Origin: an aff. Roholtiella sp. LEGE 12411
GTDB lineage: Bacteria; Cyanobacteriota; Cyanobacteriia; Cyanobacteriales; Nostocaceae
NCBI RefSeq assembly: GCF_015206995.1
Contig: NZ_JADEXR010000003.1
Location: 1 to 64,000, forward strand
Length of the DNA: 64,000 bases
Reading direction: 5' to 3'
This document shows positions 8,942 through 18,187 of this stretch, piece by piece. Numbering within the stretch: the first letter of the stretch is position 1; each line of letters begins with the position of its first letter. The translations under genes and the position numbers were made by a program. The notes below the pieces were generated by a model, which saw only the letters and a program-made list of their open reading frames with translations, was not told the origin of the DNA and ran no database searches.

Positions 8942-10282
8942 TCAATTCGACCATGACCACTCTTTTGTTGTTGGCATAGGTATTTTTGGTGAAGTCACAA
9001 AAGTTTTACGAACTGTGGAGAGAAACCATCTAATTAAATGGGACACTGACTTATTGTGTTGATAGTCATTAATGGTTAAAAATATGAAGAATAAATAAAT
9101 CATGATTGGTTTTACTTGACGATTGAGATTAATTTCAATAAACATTGTGATTGCCAAATCACCAAAATGGTCATTAAAGAGCGAGTCTTTGAGAGTTTGT
9201 GTTGGAATTTTCAACCAGAAGTTATTTTCTTGCAACTGCTCTAAGTCGCATTGAGAAACTCTGCCTGAGATAGGATTATAGACTAGATGGCAATTATTTG
9301 TAGATATACCAATTCCTTTAGGAAATAAAATGGCTAAAAACAAGCGTGTTGAGTTAAATTTTTTACTTAAATTACTAATATCTTCAGCATTAATAACCGC
9401 CTCTTTTTCTAACTCTTCTCTTTGGTGAATAAGTAGATATTTCTTATCTCCTTTGGCATTGTACTCACATTGAGGAATATAGCTAGTATGAAAAGAGTCT
9501 AAATCAACAGTGGAATATGAGGGTAAGAGTATTGCATCATTGTCCCAATACATTTGTAAATCGTTAAATGTCACTTTATATTCATTTGCCCATAGAGAAT
9601 CACTCCTTAAAAATACAGCTTGACTAGCAAATGGCATAAAGATGTCAGCACCTAAAGCTTTGTTGATTTGATTAAGGTAGTTAACATAATCAACTTTATT
9701 CTTCATGTGTACTCGTTCTCCTTGTCTCATGAAAGCATTAACAATGCTGGCAGGAGAATAACTACTCAAAACAATAGTTTTTTTATTTGATAAATATTTT
9801 TTAACTTTGTGAATTTGGGCAATAATTTTGGAATTAGGCTTAGCATCATTCAAATTAATAATAAAAGCATTTGGAGTATCAATTAAGAGAATGCTATCAT
9901 CATTCCATAAAGGAAAACTTAAAATTGATACATTGTCCGATATTGAATGCCATTGATTAGCAGTCATATTTTTTAGGTTATAGCTGTTATCTGAACCTAA
10001 AAAACTCGACATGCTAATATCTGGTAGATCTGGAAAAAGATACGTTGGTTTTTTACCTAGTTTGCGTATACTTGGTAGGTGAAAATGATCGGGGTGTTCG
10101 TGGGTTATATAAACATATTTTACTTGTAATAATTTCTCAATTTGATTTTCGTGTGGGTAGTTTTGTAACCACCAACTTCTCCAATAAGCTGAACCAGTAA
10201 TCCAGGGGTCTGTAACTAATAAAGGTTGCTCATTATTATCTGTAAGTAATAGTCCAGCATGACCAAAAGTTTCAATCTTCAT
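8942..10282 (-). CDS. MBL-fold metallohydrolase resembling the CMAH-type domain
   Basis: A 446-residue protein with a metallo-beta-lactamase fold in its first half: the THEHPDH motif at residues 60-66 supplies metal ligands. The segment VTDPWITGSAYWRSWWLQ, then VKYVYITHEHPDHFHLPS, recalls the MBL domain of CMP-N-acetylneuraminate hydroxylase and the UlaG-like family. No Rieske-type Cys-His cluster is visible, so the hydroxylase chemistry cannot be assumed. The C-terminal third has no motif I recognise. Position inside the glycan locus suggests a sugar or sugar-nucleotide substrate (inference). Confidence 0.7.
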   Translation of the reverse strand: MKIETFGHAGLLLTDNNEQPLLVTDPWITGSAYWRSWWLQNYPHENQIEKLLQVKYVYITHEHPDHFHLPSIRKLGKKPTYLFPDLPDISMSSFLGSDNSYNLKNMTANQWHSISDNVSILSFPLWNDDSILLIDTPNAFIINLNDAKPNSKIIAQIHKVKKYLSNKKTIVLSSYSPASIVNAFMRQGERVHMKNKVDYVNYLNQINKALGADIFMPFASQAVFLRSDSLWANEYKVTFNDLQMYWDNDAILLPSYSTVDLDSFHTSYIPQCEYNAKGDKKYLLIHQREELEKEAVINAEDISNLSKKFNSTRLFLAILFPKGIGISTNNCHLVYNPISGRVSQCDLEQLQENNFWLKIPTQTLKDSLFNDHFGDLAITMFIEINLNRQVKPIMIYLFFIFLTINDYQHNKSVSHLIRWFLSTVRKTFVTSPKIPMPTTKEWSWSN

Positions 10283-10323
10283 AATTGTTTCATTTAATTA
10301 AGTTTACTAATTTTTTAAATTAC

Positions 10324-10947
10324 CTATCTTAAGCCAAAATGGTACTGAGAAAAGTAATGATTAAGAAAAGGTTGGAGTTTGGCTCCCGTACGACCTGTGA
10401 AAATCCACAGGATGGAGCGACCAATATCGCGAATAATTGGGCGTATAGATTCTTTTTTAGGTTGATTTGATGGTACAGATAGGGGGGTAAAAGCTATGCC
10501 TTGGCTACCAAGTACTAGAGTGGCGATCGCCTTTGCTCGTGGCATGTGATAATCGGAGGTAATCAGGTAAAGGTGTTGAAACTGTCGTTGTTTGAAGTCT
10601 GGGACGAGAGTAGTGAAGTTGGTAACTGTATCAACAGCACGGTAGTCAAGATGTAAGCGATCGCTTCGGATACCAGCTGCTTGAAAAATCGGACGTACCA
10701 TGTAGGGAAATGAACCAGAAGAAACCCATATTTCTAGAGATGGATACCATCTGGCGAATTCAGCTGTGAATTCTTCTCGATCTATCCAAGCACCAAGAGT
10801 AAGGATAGCTTGAGGTTGAGGAGCTTGGTAATAAGCGATGGCTAAACGTAAAGGAATAATCAGCAGTAGGATGAGGATAAAACCTGTTATAGAAAAAATC
10901 CAATATCTTTGAAGTTGGCGATGAAACTGTTTCACAAATAAACTCAT
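10324..10947 (-). CDS. YdcF-like DUF218 membrane protein
   Basis: A 207-residue protein with one N-terminal membrane segment (about residues 18-38, FSITGFILILLLIIPLRLAI) followed by a DUF218 domain: QAILTLGAWIDREEFTAEFA, IWVSSGSFPYMV and TSDYHMPRA are the typical blocks, the last holding the usual 'SxxHMxRA' signature. Proteins of this family (SanA/YdcF) face the periplasm and are linked to envelope integrity or polysaccharide biology, but the enzymatic reaction is unsettled. It lies 41 bases upstream of the MBL gene and may share its transcript. Confidence 0.82.
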   Translation of the reverse strand: MSLFVKQFHRQLQRYWIFSITGFILILLLIIPLRLAIAYYQAPQPQAILTLGAWIDREEFTAEFARWYPSLEIWVSSGSFPYMVRPIFQAAGIRSDRLHLDYRAVDTVTNFTTLVPDFKQRQFQHLYLITSDYHMPRAKAIATLVLGSQGIAFTPLSVPSNQPKKESIRPIIRDIGRSILWIFTGRTGAKLQPFLNHYFSQYHFGLR

Positions 10948-11042
10948 TCCTCAATTGATGAGAAGTAATCAGAAGTCAATAGCCAGAATTGCTCTCTAAA
11001 GACTTAATTGGTGGGTATTCCTGACTTATGGCTCCTGTAATC

Positions 11043-12005
11043 CTATTTATTACTACTCATCAATTGTAAAAGAGAAGGTTCTCGAAGATCATGTTGCATA
11101 CCATAATCAGTTGTGCCAAATTCTATTTGTAACATCAGGCGATCTCGAATAATGGGAGTTTTACCTTTATGAAAACAAAATGTATCTTCTGCAAAACCAA
11201 AGCCTGCTTGTCCGCAAAGAGTTACTAATGATTCGCTACCATAATAACTGAGAATTTCGTCATCAGTTTTAGATTTAGGTAGTAGCAAATGTGATAATTT
11301 CTTTTTTTTGTGACTACCACGAATACAAATATGAGGCCCGCTATATAGATCAACATCTGTTAAGTAAAAGAAGAATTTCAAAAAACGATAATCATCTACA
11401 TCGTAGTGAAACATTTGAAATGTTCGTTTTTTTTCTTGGCTTGTTGTCCCGTCGCTAGTAAAACTCCACCATAGCAAATTTGCGATATGTACAGGCTCTT
11501 GCTCTAAATATTTAGCCGCTATTGCCAATAATATCGGATCATTTTGTAGTTGATTAATAGCAGGACAAAGCACAGATGTGTTGAAATAACCAGCTAATGT
11601 CAACTTATTACCGTAATAGCTTTCTGCCAGGTTTTTCTGATGATAATAGAAGCCTAGTTTAGGTTTGCGATGGATATAACAAGGATTTGAGTAAGCAAAT
11701 GAAACTATTTCTTCTACTATCTCTCTAGGTAGGTTAATCCCAAAATAAAATCCATCTTTTTTTAAGTGATCAACCACTAAGTCTGAGTTAACATCTGGAA
11801 ACAAAGTCTGGCTTTCACTGACATAAAATTTATAGGGTTTATTTTTGAGGCTAGCTAAATATTTAATTACAGAACGCACTAAATTAAATCTAGCGATTTT
11901 ACGCATTAATAACCATCGCGGGTTTTTTGTTAACCCTTTATAATTTTCATAACAAATATCATATAGTAAGGGGAATTTTAGATGAAGTAGGTTTAAGATT
12001 AACAT
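11043..12005 (-). CDS. Phytanoyl-CoA dioxygenase-like protein
   Basis: A 320-residue protein with features of the Fe(II)/2-oxoglutarate phytanoyl-CoA dioxygenase fold: MFHYDVDDYRFLKFFFYLTD carries an H-x-D pair, GPHICIRGSHK matches the segment after the metal site, and FAEDTFCFHKGKTPIIRDR supplies the distal His and the Arg expected to hold 2-oxoglutarate. The first 120 residues are not recognised. Such enzymes hydroxylate small molecules; here the substrate could be a lipid or sugar intermediate of the glycan (inference). The frame upstream (12006-12150) may be a start alternative of another frame but is not convincing. Confidence 0.62.
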   Translation of the reverse strand: MLILNLLHLKFPLLYDICYENYKGLTKNPRWLLMRKIARFNLVRSVIKYLASLKNKPYKFYVSESQTLFPDVNSDLVVDHLKKDGFYFGINLPREIVEEIVSFAYSNPCYIHRKPKLGFYYHQKNLAESYYGNKLTLAGYFNTSVLCPAINQLQNDPILLAIAAKYLEQEPVHIANLLWWSFTSDGTTSQEKKRTFQMFHYDVDDYRFLKFFFYLTDVDLYSGPHICIRGSHKKKKLSHLLLPKSKTDDEILSYYGSESLVTLCGQAGFGFAEDTFCFHKGKTPIIRDRLMLQIEFGTTDYGMQHDLREPSLLQLMSSNK

Positions 12006-12177
12006 GAATGTAATAGCCTTTTTGCAAAAAGGTCTGGTAGATGGTTTTAGAGGTTTTATTTAGATTAATGCTGCTCAAAAATTGAGCTAAATTTCCTAGA
12101 GATGGCATTGTTAATGTGAGTTCCTCTTGATCACGCTTGAGATAAAGCAATATTCAGTAGAAAGTAGTTTCGCGTTA

Positions 12178-12957
12178 TTATCTATTTTCTAGTTTCTCTG
12201 TTTCAATCAGACGAATTGCCAGGATAACTTCTGCCAAGACACGTTGAAATGCATAGTACAAACCATGCCAGCCATCAAGAATACCGCCCTTAAGAATTAG
12301 GCAGTAGATTAAGATAATGAACGGAGCTAGAATTTTTTGTTTGCGAATGCGATCGCTCCAACTCAGTTCACTCACAGGAGTTTCCAGTAATTTCTTTACC
12401 TCAAGCACTGTATACCGTTCTTGTGCCCACAACCAACGGCTTAGAGGTTTGCGATCGTCGTGGTGGATATAGCCTGTTAGCGTGGCTGATTTACCTTGAA
12501 CTTGTAGAAGCTGGGTATGCCCATCGTCAATGTAAATGGATTGGTCTTTCCTAAATAAAACTTGTCGGGGAGGAAGTATAGTACCCCCCAAAGGTTTACC
12601 AAATACACAATATTTGAATCTGGCAAAGTAGCCGTCTATTTGGGAATTTTCGGGTAATTCTTTAATTGCAGTAATTACCTCATTTGTGATTATGTAGTCA
12701 GCATCTAAAGATAGTACCCACTCAGAAGTAACTTGTTCTAAACCGTAGTTCCATTGTGTTGCATGAGTGTCAAATTTTCGTTGGAAGAGTTTAACTTGAG
12801 CATAAGATGTTAAGATTTCCAGGGTTTCATCAGTACTGTAGCTATCAATAACAATAATCTGCTTTGCCCAGGTGAGATTTTCAAGGGTACGCTCAATATT
12901 TGGTGCTTCGTTAAAAGTTAGTATTAAAGGAGTAATATTCTCTAACATGCATAACAA
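12178..12957 (-). CDS. GT2 family glycosyltransferase
   Basis: A 259-residue GT-A fold enzyme. The N-terminal ITPLILTFNEAPNIERTLEN block is the typical nucleotide-sugar site of family 2, followed by WAKQIIVIDSYSTDETLEI and the metal-binding SLDADY (DxD-like). TGYIHHDDRKPLSRWLWAQE resembles the acceptor-side region of WaaE/KdtX-like transferases, which add sugars to lipopolysaccharide core. Two hydrophobic stretches near residues 205-245 may anchor it to the membrane. It lies 16 bases downstream of a methyltransferase gene on the same strand, so an operon is likely. Confidence 0.85.
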   Translation of the reverse strand: MLCMLENITPLILTFNEAPNIERTLENLTWAKQIIVIDSYSTDETLEILTSYAQVKLFQRKFDTHATQWNYGLEQVTSEWVLSLDADYIITNEVITAIKELPENSQIDGYFARFKYCVFGKPLGGTILPPRQVLFRKDQSIYIDDGHTQLLQVQGKSATLTGYIHHDDRKPLSRWLWAQERYTVLEVKKLLETPVSELSWSDRIRKQKILAPFIILIYCLILKGGILDGWHGLYYAFQRVLAEVILAIRLIETEKLENR

Positions 12958-12973
12958 TCCAATAACAACTAAC

Positions 12974-13636
12974 TCAATTTCTCGTTACAAAACTAGAGCA
13001 AAGCATGGACTTCCATAAATAAGGAAATCTGCCTGCAAACTTGAAGTTAATTTGACCAAATCCTTCTTCCTGCAACAATTGAGAGAGAGTTGCTACAGAG
13101 AAAAACTTGACATGACCTCCATCCCAAAGGGCAGTATAGTGCTGATCTGTTTTTCCTAAAAGTGCCCTTACTAGATTTTTCCAATAGCCATTATAGGGAG
13201 TTGTAAGAATCAAACTTCCTCCTGGTTTGAGACATTTCTTAGCCGATCGCAGCAGTTCTCTAGGATAGAGTAAGTGTTCAATCACTTCAGCAGCAACAAC
13301 TACGTCAAATGCACTTTCTAACTCCGTGTAAGCAGACAAGTCGTATATACTTGCTTGAATAAAGTGACATTCCAAAACATTTTGACGAGCAAACAAAGCT
13401 CCCGATGCTGAATCCTCAACTCCAACTACTTCATATCCTTGTTGGGCAATTTTTTGGCTGAGACTACCATTACCACAACCTAAATCTAGTATTTTTAGTT
13501 TCTCCGTCGATGTAATAGTCTGCTGAGATATCAACTCTAAAAGTGGAGATAATAAGTAGGCGTGGTGGTGTCCAGCAGCAGTATCTGTGTAAGAAAACTC
13601 GTACTGATTAGTAGGGATTTGCATGAGGGTTGTCAC
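12974..13636 (-). CDS. Class I SAM-dependent methyltransferase (UbiG-like)
   Basis: A 220-residue methyltransferase. Motif I is LKILDLGCGNGSLSQKIAQ (residues about 43-61). VVAAEVIEHL and LLRSAKKCLKPGGSLILTTP are the usual motifs II and post-motif strand. It would methylate a sugar, lipid carrier or small molecule of the glycan pathway, but the acceptor cannot be read from sequence. The start overlaps the end of the upstream GT4 gene by four bases, consistent with translational coupling. Confidence 0.87.
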   Translation of the reverse strand: MTTLMQIPTNQYEFSYTDTAAGHHHAYLLSPLLELISQQTITSTEKLKILDLGCGNGSLSQKIAQQGYEVVGVEDSASGALFARQNVLECHFIQASIYDLSAYTELESAFDVVVAAEVIEHLLYPRELLRSAKKCLKPGGSLILTTPYNGYWKNLVRALLGKTDQHYTALWDGGHVKFFSVATLSQLLQEEGFGQINFKFAGRFPYLWKSMLCSSFVTRN

Positions 13637-14826
13637 AAAAGAGTAGGAAAAGGTTTGTGTTGCAGAATGTTGGTATAAACATGTTGCATTTGTGAGACAA
13701 TTTTTTTCCAGGTATATTTTTCCAAAATAAGTTGACGAGCACGATTACCCATATCTTTAGCTGCTTGAGGATCGCTTAGGTAAGCATCAAGAGCATTGGC
13801 GATCGCAAACACATCCAAATCTGGAACATAGCCCAGTTGGTGTTGTGAAACAACACTAGCTAGCGCCACACCAGGAGTCACTAAAACGGGAAGACCAACC
13901 GTTAAAGCTTCTAGGACTGCTACAGCAAAATTTTCCGAGTGAGAGGTGAGTGCAAACAGGTCAGAGCCTTGTATCAATATATCTTTGGTTTCACCTTCAA
14001 CAAATCCCACAACATGTGTGCGATCGCAAAGTCCAGTAGAGATGAGTAAAGATTGAATTTGAGCTTCATAATCTGGAGTACCACTACCTGCAAGAATGAA
14101 AGTGAAACGGTGGTGAGTGAGTTTACTCAGTGCTGGGATGAGATAATCTAATCCTTTTTTATAATGCAACCGAGACAAGAATAAAATCACGGGTTCGTCT
14201 GCTGGGATGTTGAAGCGTTGTCGCAGACGAGAACGAGCATCGGGAATTAGCTTTGGTGGTGTGAGTCCAAGAGGTAACACAAAACTAGGCGCACTCAGTC
14301 CCAGTTGGGAAACTTCTTGCTGTTCCTGTTGGGAAGTAAAGTGGATAGCCTGACTGTGGTTGAGATTGGCTTGCTCGATCAACTTCAGGTAACTTTGCTT
14401 TTTGCGGGTACTTTGCTGCAAAGACCACTCGCACAGTAAACCATGCGGGCTAACGATATAGGGAAGATTTCTGTAGCGAGCGATCGCCATTGTCATGGTA
14501 GATGGATAAGAGAAGAGAGCGTGAACATGTACCAACTTATATGTAGAAATGTTGTGCCAGAGCCATTGTGTAAATTGCCCAGAAAAAGCGTATTCTCTAA
14601 CAGATCTTGCTTTAGGTGAAAAGCGGTGAAAAAACCAGACAGGAACTTGCTTATACTCAATACACTTTTGCAAAGGTACATCAAGTAAGTCATTACCGTT
14701 GTCGTTGGTGGTAGCAATTTCAGCATCAATATTGTCGGCTCGCAACGCTTTGACCATATCTAAAACAGCCTGACTGGTACCACCCCTTACTTCAGGTACA
14801 GAGGGAATAACGTGGAGAACTCTCAT
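13633..14826 (-). CDS. GT4 family glycosyltransferase
   Basis: A 397-residue GT-B enzyme. The N-terminal acceptor domain begins MRVLHVIPSVPEVRGGTSQA. The donor domain starts near residue 205 (EPVILFLSRLHYKKGLDYLI), and the E-x7-E region is SHSENFAVAVLEALTVGLPV, typical of family 4. The family retains anomeric configuration and uses NDP-sugars. Its product would be one linkage of the surface glycan. It heads a short operon (GT4, methyltransferase, GT2) with gene overlaps or tiny gaps. Confidence 0.9.
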   Translation of the reverse strand: MRVLHVIPSVPEVRGGTSQAVLDMVKALRADNIDAEIATTNDNGNDLLDVPLQKCIEYKQVPVWFFHRFSPKARSVREYAFSGQFTQWLWHNISTYKLVHVHALFSYPSTMTMAIARYRNLPYIVSPHGLLCEWSLQQSTRKKQSYLKLIEQANLNHSQAIHFTSQQEQQEVSQLGLSAPSFVLPLGLTPPKLIPDARSRLRQRFNIPADEPVILFLSRLHYKKGLDYLIPALSKLTHHRFTFILAGSGTPDYEAQIQSLLISTGLCDRTHVVGFVEGETKDILIQGSDLFALTSHSENFAVAVLEALTVGLPVLVTPGVALASVVSQHQLGYVPDLDVFAIANALDAYLSDPQAAKDMGNRARQLILEKYTWKKIVSQMQHVYTNILQHKPFPTLL

Positions 14827-14930
14827 AAAATAATAATTTCAGTATTAATCAGCTAGTTTTTTATTAATTAATAGAATCTTTAAATGAGACTAATCATATC
14901 TTTACAACTATCTAATATATCGAGAACAGA

Positions 14931-15019
14931 ATAATATCGCAATTTTTATTACCTCTAAACAAACTAAATTAATTGTAATAATCCAACTTATATCAACGTA
15001 AGATGAATTGCGATATTAT
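14931..15019. repeat. Spaced inverted repeat between glycan genes
   Basis: ATAATATCGCAATT (14931-14944) recurs inverted and exact at 15006-15019. The 61 bases between are AT-rich. It lies in the gap upstream of the GT4 gene and downstream of the polymerase-like gene. It could be a transcript-end structure or a factor site; the spacing is long for a terminator. Confidence 0.4.
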
Positions 15020-15054
15020 CAAAATAACTGTTATTCAAGATTTTTAAATAGAGT

Positions 15055-16395
15055 TTATTTCTGTGTTGTTAGCCATAACATATATTTATTTTGCATATCA
15101 TTGACATCAAGTAAATATTTTCCCAGTGACAAATATATCATTAGTGACATAACAGGAAAAGTAAGATTTCCCAGAAAAAGCGCTTCTGTAAAGCTTCCTG
15201 ATAAAAGACATGCCAAACCTGAAACAATCGTACTAGATTGCATGAAATAAATAGGTTTTTTAAGACTTAATTGATGAAGTGCAAGCATCATCTTCAAAGA
15301 CCCTAGCCCCATTATTACTAAAGGTATAAACCCCAGCAATCCCGTACTCGCAGCAGCAGCTAACCACACATTCTCCCCAAATCCTAAACGATCTGCCTCA
15401 AGGGGACTGCCGAAAAGAGGGTTGTTAATAAAACCATTCCATTGGCCTGACCAGACTTGCTGACGCGTGTTTTCAGTTAAAATGAATCTGTTAGCTACTG
15501 GTAAATTAATATTTGCAAAATCTTGATTTAACAAGGGGAGTAAGATGGCTAATAAAATACCAATCAGCAATACTAAGCGTACTAAAGATCCTGCTCTTTG
15601 GCGATAGAAAAACAAAATAGAGGTGATCCCCATAATTGCACCAGTGCGTGAACCCGTTAAAAATAAAAAGTATCCAATTAAAACTAAACTACCTATCCAG
15701 AAAACTTTTATCAAATCCCATTTCTTGCGGTTTTCAATCAGAAACATAAAGCAAGGAACTGTACCTGCTAAAAGAGCAGCAGCATGTTGTGAGTTAGCAG
15801 TAGTTCCAATAAATCTTCCCTGAGCAAATGTAACTGCATGTATATCAACTAAACTTTGATAAGCGTTAGCAAAAGCAAAAATAACACCGACCATAGCGAG
15901 CGACCAGACGCCCAGTTGGAAATTATATTCATCCTGTAGCCAACGCGCCGGCCCTAATCTGACCATTAGCACTACTGACCCAAAGGTCAGGGCCGCTAGA
16001 AAGGCAAACTCCATGTTGCCATACAACAAAGTCTTGAGAAAAATTGCAGCCTGAACCGCCATCAGGTAATAAATCGGCTGTGGAATAAGTATCCGACGCC
16101 ATCCATTTCGTGTCTGCATTCCTAACAGAAGAAGCAAAGCAAGTAGGACGATTGTTATGGGGCGGCCTGTGTCGCGCAACTGTTGCAAAGGAAAAACTAA
16201 AGGTGGCGGTTCTTTAATCCAAAAATCCTGATACTTTGCTAACGAAGAAGCATAACAGCAGGCTGAGAATAATAGCCAAGCTAAACGACGAGAGCGCTTA
16301 GCTTGATATAAAATTAGCAACCCAATGGCAATACCTATTAAGGCATAGGGGCCAATGATTAAATTAACAAGTTGATTGACAAAGCTGGAAGCCAT
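15055..16395 (-). CDS. O-antigen ligase/polymerase-like (Wzy/WaaL) membrane protein
   Basis: A 446-residue polytopic membrane protein with roughly ten to twelve hydrophobic helices spread over the whole length. The segment QGRFIGTTANSQHAAALLAG, then FLFLTGSRTGAIMGI, is the O-antigen ligase/Wzy_C pattern: the 'GT..N.N..A' and 'SRTG' blocks. A larger loop follows (about residues 285-330) with RQQVWSGQWNGFINNPLFG, as in the catalytic periplasmic loop of these proteins. It would polymerise glycan repeats or ligate glycan to a lipid acceptor on the outer face of the inner membrane. Confidence 0.85.
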   Translation of the reverse strand: MASSFVNQLVNLIIGPYALIGIAIGLLILYQAKRSRRLAWLLFSACCYASSLAKYQDFWIKEPPPLVFPLQQLRDTGRPITIVLLALLLLLGMQTRNGWRRILIPQPIYYLMAVQAAIFLKTLLYGNMEFAFLAALTFGSVVLMVRLGPARWLQDEYNFQLGVWSLAMVGVIFAFANAYQSLVDIHAVTFAQGRFIGTTANSQHAAALLAGTVPCFMFLIENRKKWDLIKVFWIGSLVLIGYFLFLTGSRTGAIMGITSILFFYRQRAGSLVRLVLLIGILLAILLPLLNQDFANINLPVANRFILTENTRQQVWSGQWNGFINNPLFGSPLEADRLGFGENVWLAAAASTGLLGFIPLVIMGLGSLKMMLALHQLSLKKPIYFMQSSTIVSGLACLLSGSFTEALFLGNLTFPVMSLMIYLSLGKYLLDVNDMQNKYMLWLTTQK

Positions 16396-16406
16396 ACGTT
16401 AATGTT

Positions 16407-17522
16407 TCATGTCAGTTTTTCAGCAAGCAGATTGCTTGAATTTTGCCTGACTGTTTTGGTATGGCGTGCCTCGTGTATAAGTTCCCACCAACGGCGTGCC
16501 CAGATATTAGCGGCGTAAGGAGCTGCTAGTTGTTGCGATCGCTTTCCCCAAGTCGATAAATCACTATAGTGGTGGTGTAGGGTTAGCATTGCTTTTGTTA
16601 AAGCTTGCGGATCTTCTTTAGGTACGATCAAGCCATTGTACCAGGGGCGAATCACCTCAACTGCCGATCCACACACATCAGTACAAATAATTGGTAGACC
16701 AGCCGCCGCCGCCTCAACTAACGCCAGTGGCCAAGGGTCAAACCGACTAGGTAAAATAAAAGCTCCCGCTGATTGCCATACTGCTGGCATTTCCGTTGGC
16801 TGTAAAAAACCTCGATTCTCAATTCCCGGCTGTCCCTGGAGTTGTGATTCTAACACTCCTTGTCCACAGCATATCAATGTCCAGGGATTGGATATCTGGG
16901 AGTGATAAAGCTGATAAGCCTCCACTAGCACATCAACTGCCTTAACCTGAACATAGCGCCCGACAAATAAAAAGGAACGCGGCCATTGTGATTGGAGCCG
17001 TTTTTCCCACAGTGGTAGCCAAGCATCGTAATCAATACCATAAACCCCACGCATAATTTTTGGTGGTTTGATCCCCAAGCGTATGGCATACTGCCAGCTG
17101 CGTTCCCCAGCAACAACAACCCTATCCATACGCTGCAAATACGAACGCAATACCAACGGAGCTAAGCGCTGTTTCCAAGTACCCCACCAAGGGGTATCCA
17201 TAGTCATAATGAAGGCTGTTTTACGAAATTCGGAGGCAAAAACCAACTGACGATAAGGTTTGTGTAACCAACCTGGGAAAACTATAACATCTGGAGATTC
17301 GTCTAACACCAAACGCTTGATCAGATCAGCATCCTGTCTTTCCTGCAAATCTAAAAGCTTACAGGGAATACCATACATTAGTTGATCAGAAAATGCAGTT
17401 TCAGTACGAGCCTGAAACGCAAGGACACAAACATCAATATTTGGCATCTGATGCAAGGCTCGCCAGCAGGCAGCCATGTAACCAGAGATGTCAGCCCAGC
17501 AGAAGACAATCTTTAGACTCAT
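16407..17522 (-). CDS. GT4 family glycosyltransferase
   Basis: A GT-B enzyme of 371 residues when started at the ATG at 17522 (MSLKIVFCWADISGYMAACW). An upstream ATG at 17537 adds five residues but overlaps the preceding methyltransferase; 17522 leaves a two-base gap and puts the conserved first strand at the start, so I prefer it. The donor domain begins SFLFVGRYVQVKAVDVLVEA, and the family-4 motif is LPSRFDPWPLALVEAAAAGL. It is co-transcribed with the methyltransferase and a second GT4 upstream, with gaps or overlaps of one or two bases. Confidence 0.88.
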   Translation of the reverse strand: MSLKIVFCWADISGYMAACWRALHQMPNIDVCVLAFQARTETAFSDQLMYGIPCKLLDLQERQDADLIKRLVLDESPDVIVFPGWLHKPYRQLVFASEFRKTAFIMTMDTPWWGTWKQRLAPLVLRSYLQRMDRVVVAGERSWQYAIRLGIKPPKIMRGVYGIDYDAWLPLWEKRLQSQWPRSFLFVGRYVQVKAVDVLVEAYQLYHSQISNPWTLICCGQGVLESQLQGQPGIENRGFLQPTEMPAVWQSAGAFILPSRFDPWPLALVEAAAAGLPIICTDVCGSAVEVIRPWYNGLIVPKEDPQALTKAMLTLHHHYSDLSTWGKRSQQLAAPYAANIWARRWWELIHEARHTKTVRQNSSNLLAEKLT

Positions 17523-17524
17523 AG

Positions 17525-18187
17525 CTACTTTTGGCATTGAATACCAAGTTCATTTTCCCACCTTTCTGGATCCTCCAACTCACTGAAGGCAAGAATATCA
17601 GAATCTCCTATGTATGCTCGACGAATTTCTTGAAACCCAACATTTTTGAGTTCCAGTGACAGTGATTTATAGTCCCACATCCAGAGGTGTTGAGTGACAG
17701 TAACCCATTCCTTAAAAAAAGTAAACAAGCTACGTTGTCTATGTTCTTTTCCCAACCAGGTTACACGCATGAATTCTAACGCAGCTTCTGGAGAGGTAGA
17801 TTTTACATACTGTTGAGCCATGTATTCCAAATCTGGTAAAACTAAGCGAAATATCCCACCAGGTTTGAGATACCGATAACAGTTTTTGAGAGACTGACGC
17901 AGTTGTTCTAAAGAAAGGTGTTCTAGTACATGTGAACAATACAAAAGATCAACACTACTGTCAGGGATAGGCAATCCTTGCACAATATCCCCGTATCTCA
18001 CATTTGGCGGAAATTTTCCAAACGGCCCACCAGGAACAAACTTGCCAACAATGGGAAGCTTTTGCAAGCGCAATGCAATACTGGAATCGAAATTCAGCCA
18101 TTGACTGGGAGCACAGAGTCCACAACCAAACTGGACAGATGCCTTCTGTGTGAAGGGGATGCTGGTTTTATTATTAATTGCTAGCAT
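17525..18187 (-). CDS. Class I SAM methyltransferase-like protein
   Basis: A 220-residue methyltransferase. The glycine-rich motif I is unusual (VQFGCGLCAPSQWLNFD); PIPDSSVDLLYCSHVLEHL and CYRYLKPGGIFRLVLPDLEY are the acidic-loop and post-motif III strands of methyltransferase_11 proteins. The first strand is shortened, with a structural 'GCG' present. Such genes are common in cyanobacterial glycan loci beside GT4 genes. It shares one base with the upstream GT4 gene (18187). Confidence 0.8.
   Translation of the reverse strand: MLAINNKTSIPFTQKASVQFGCGLCAPSQWLNFDSSIALRLQKLPIVGKFVPGGPFGKFPPNVRYGDIVQGLPIPDSSVDLLYCSHVLEHLSLEQLRQSLKNCYRYLKPGGIFRLVLPDLEYMAQQYVKSTSPEAALEFMRVTWLGKEHRQRSLFTFFKEWVTVTQHLWMWDYKSLSLELKNVGFQEIRRAYIGDSDILAFSELEDPERWENELGIQCQK

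Noticed and set aside
11959-12150. 63-residue minus-strand frame ahead of the dioxygenase-like gene
   Set aside because: It overlaps the start of that gene by 47 bases, has no recognisable motif, and could be chance in AT-rich DNA or a relic; not enough support for a gene.
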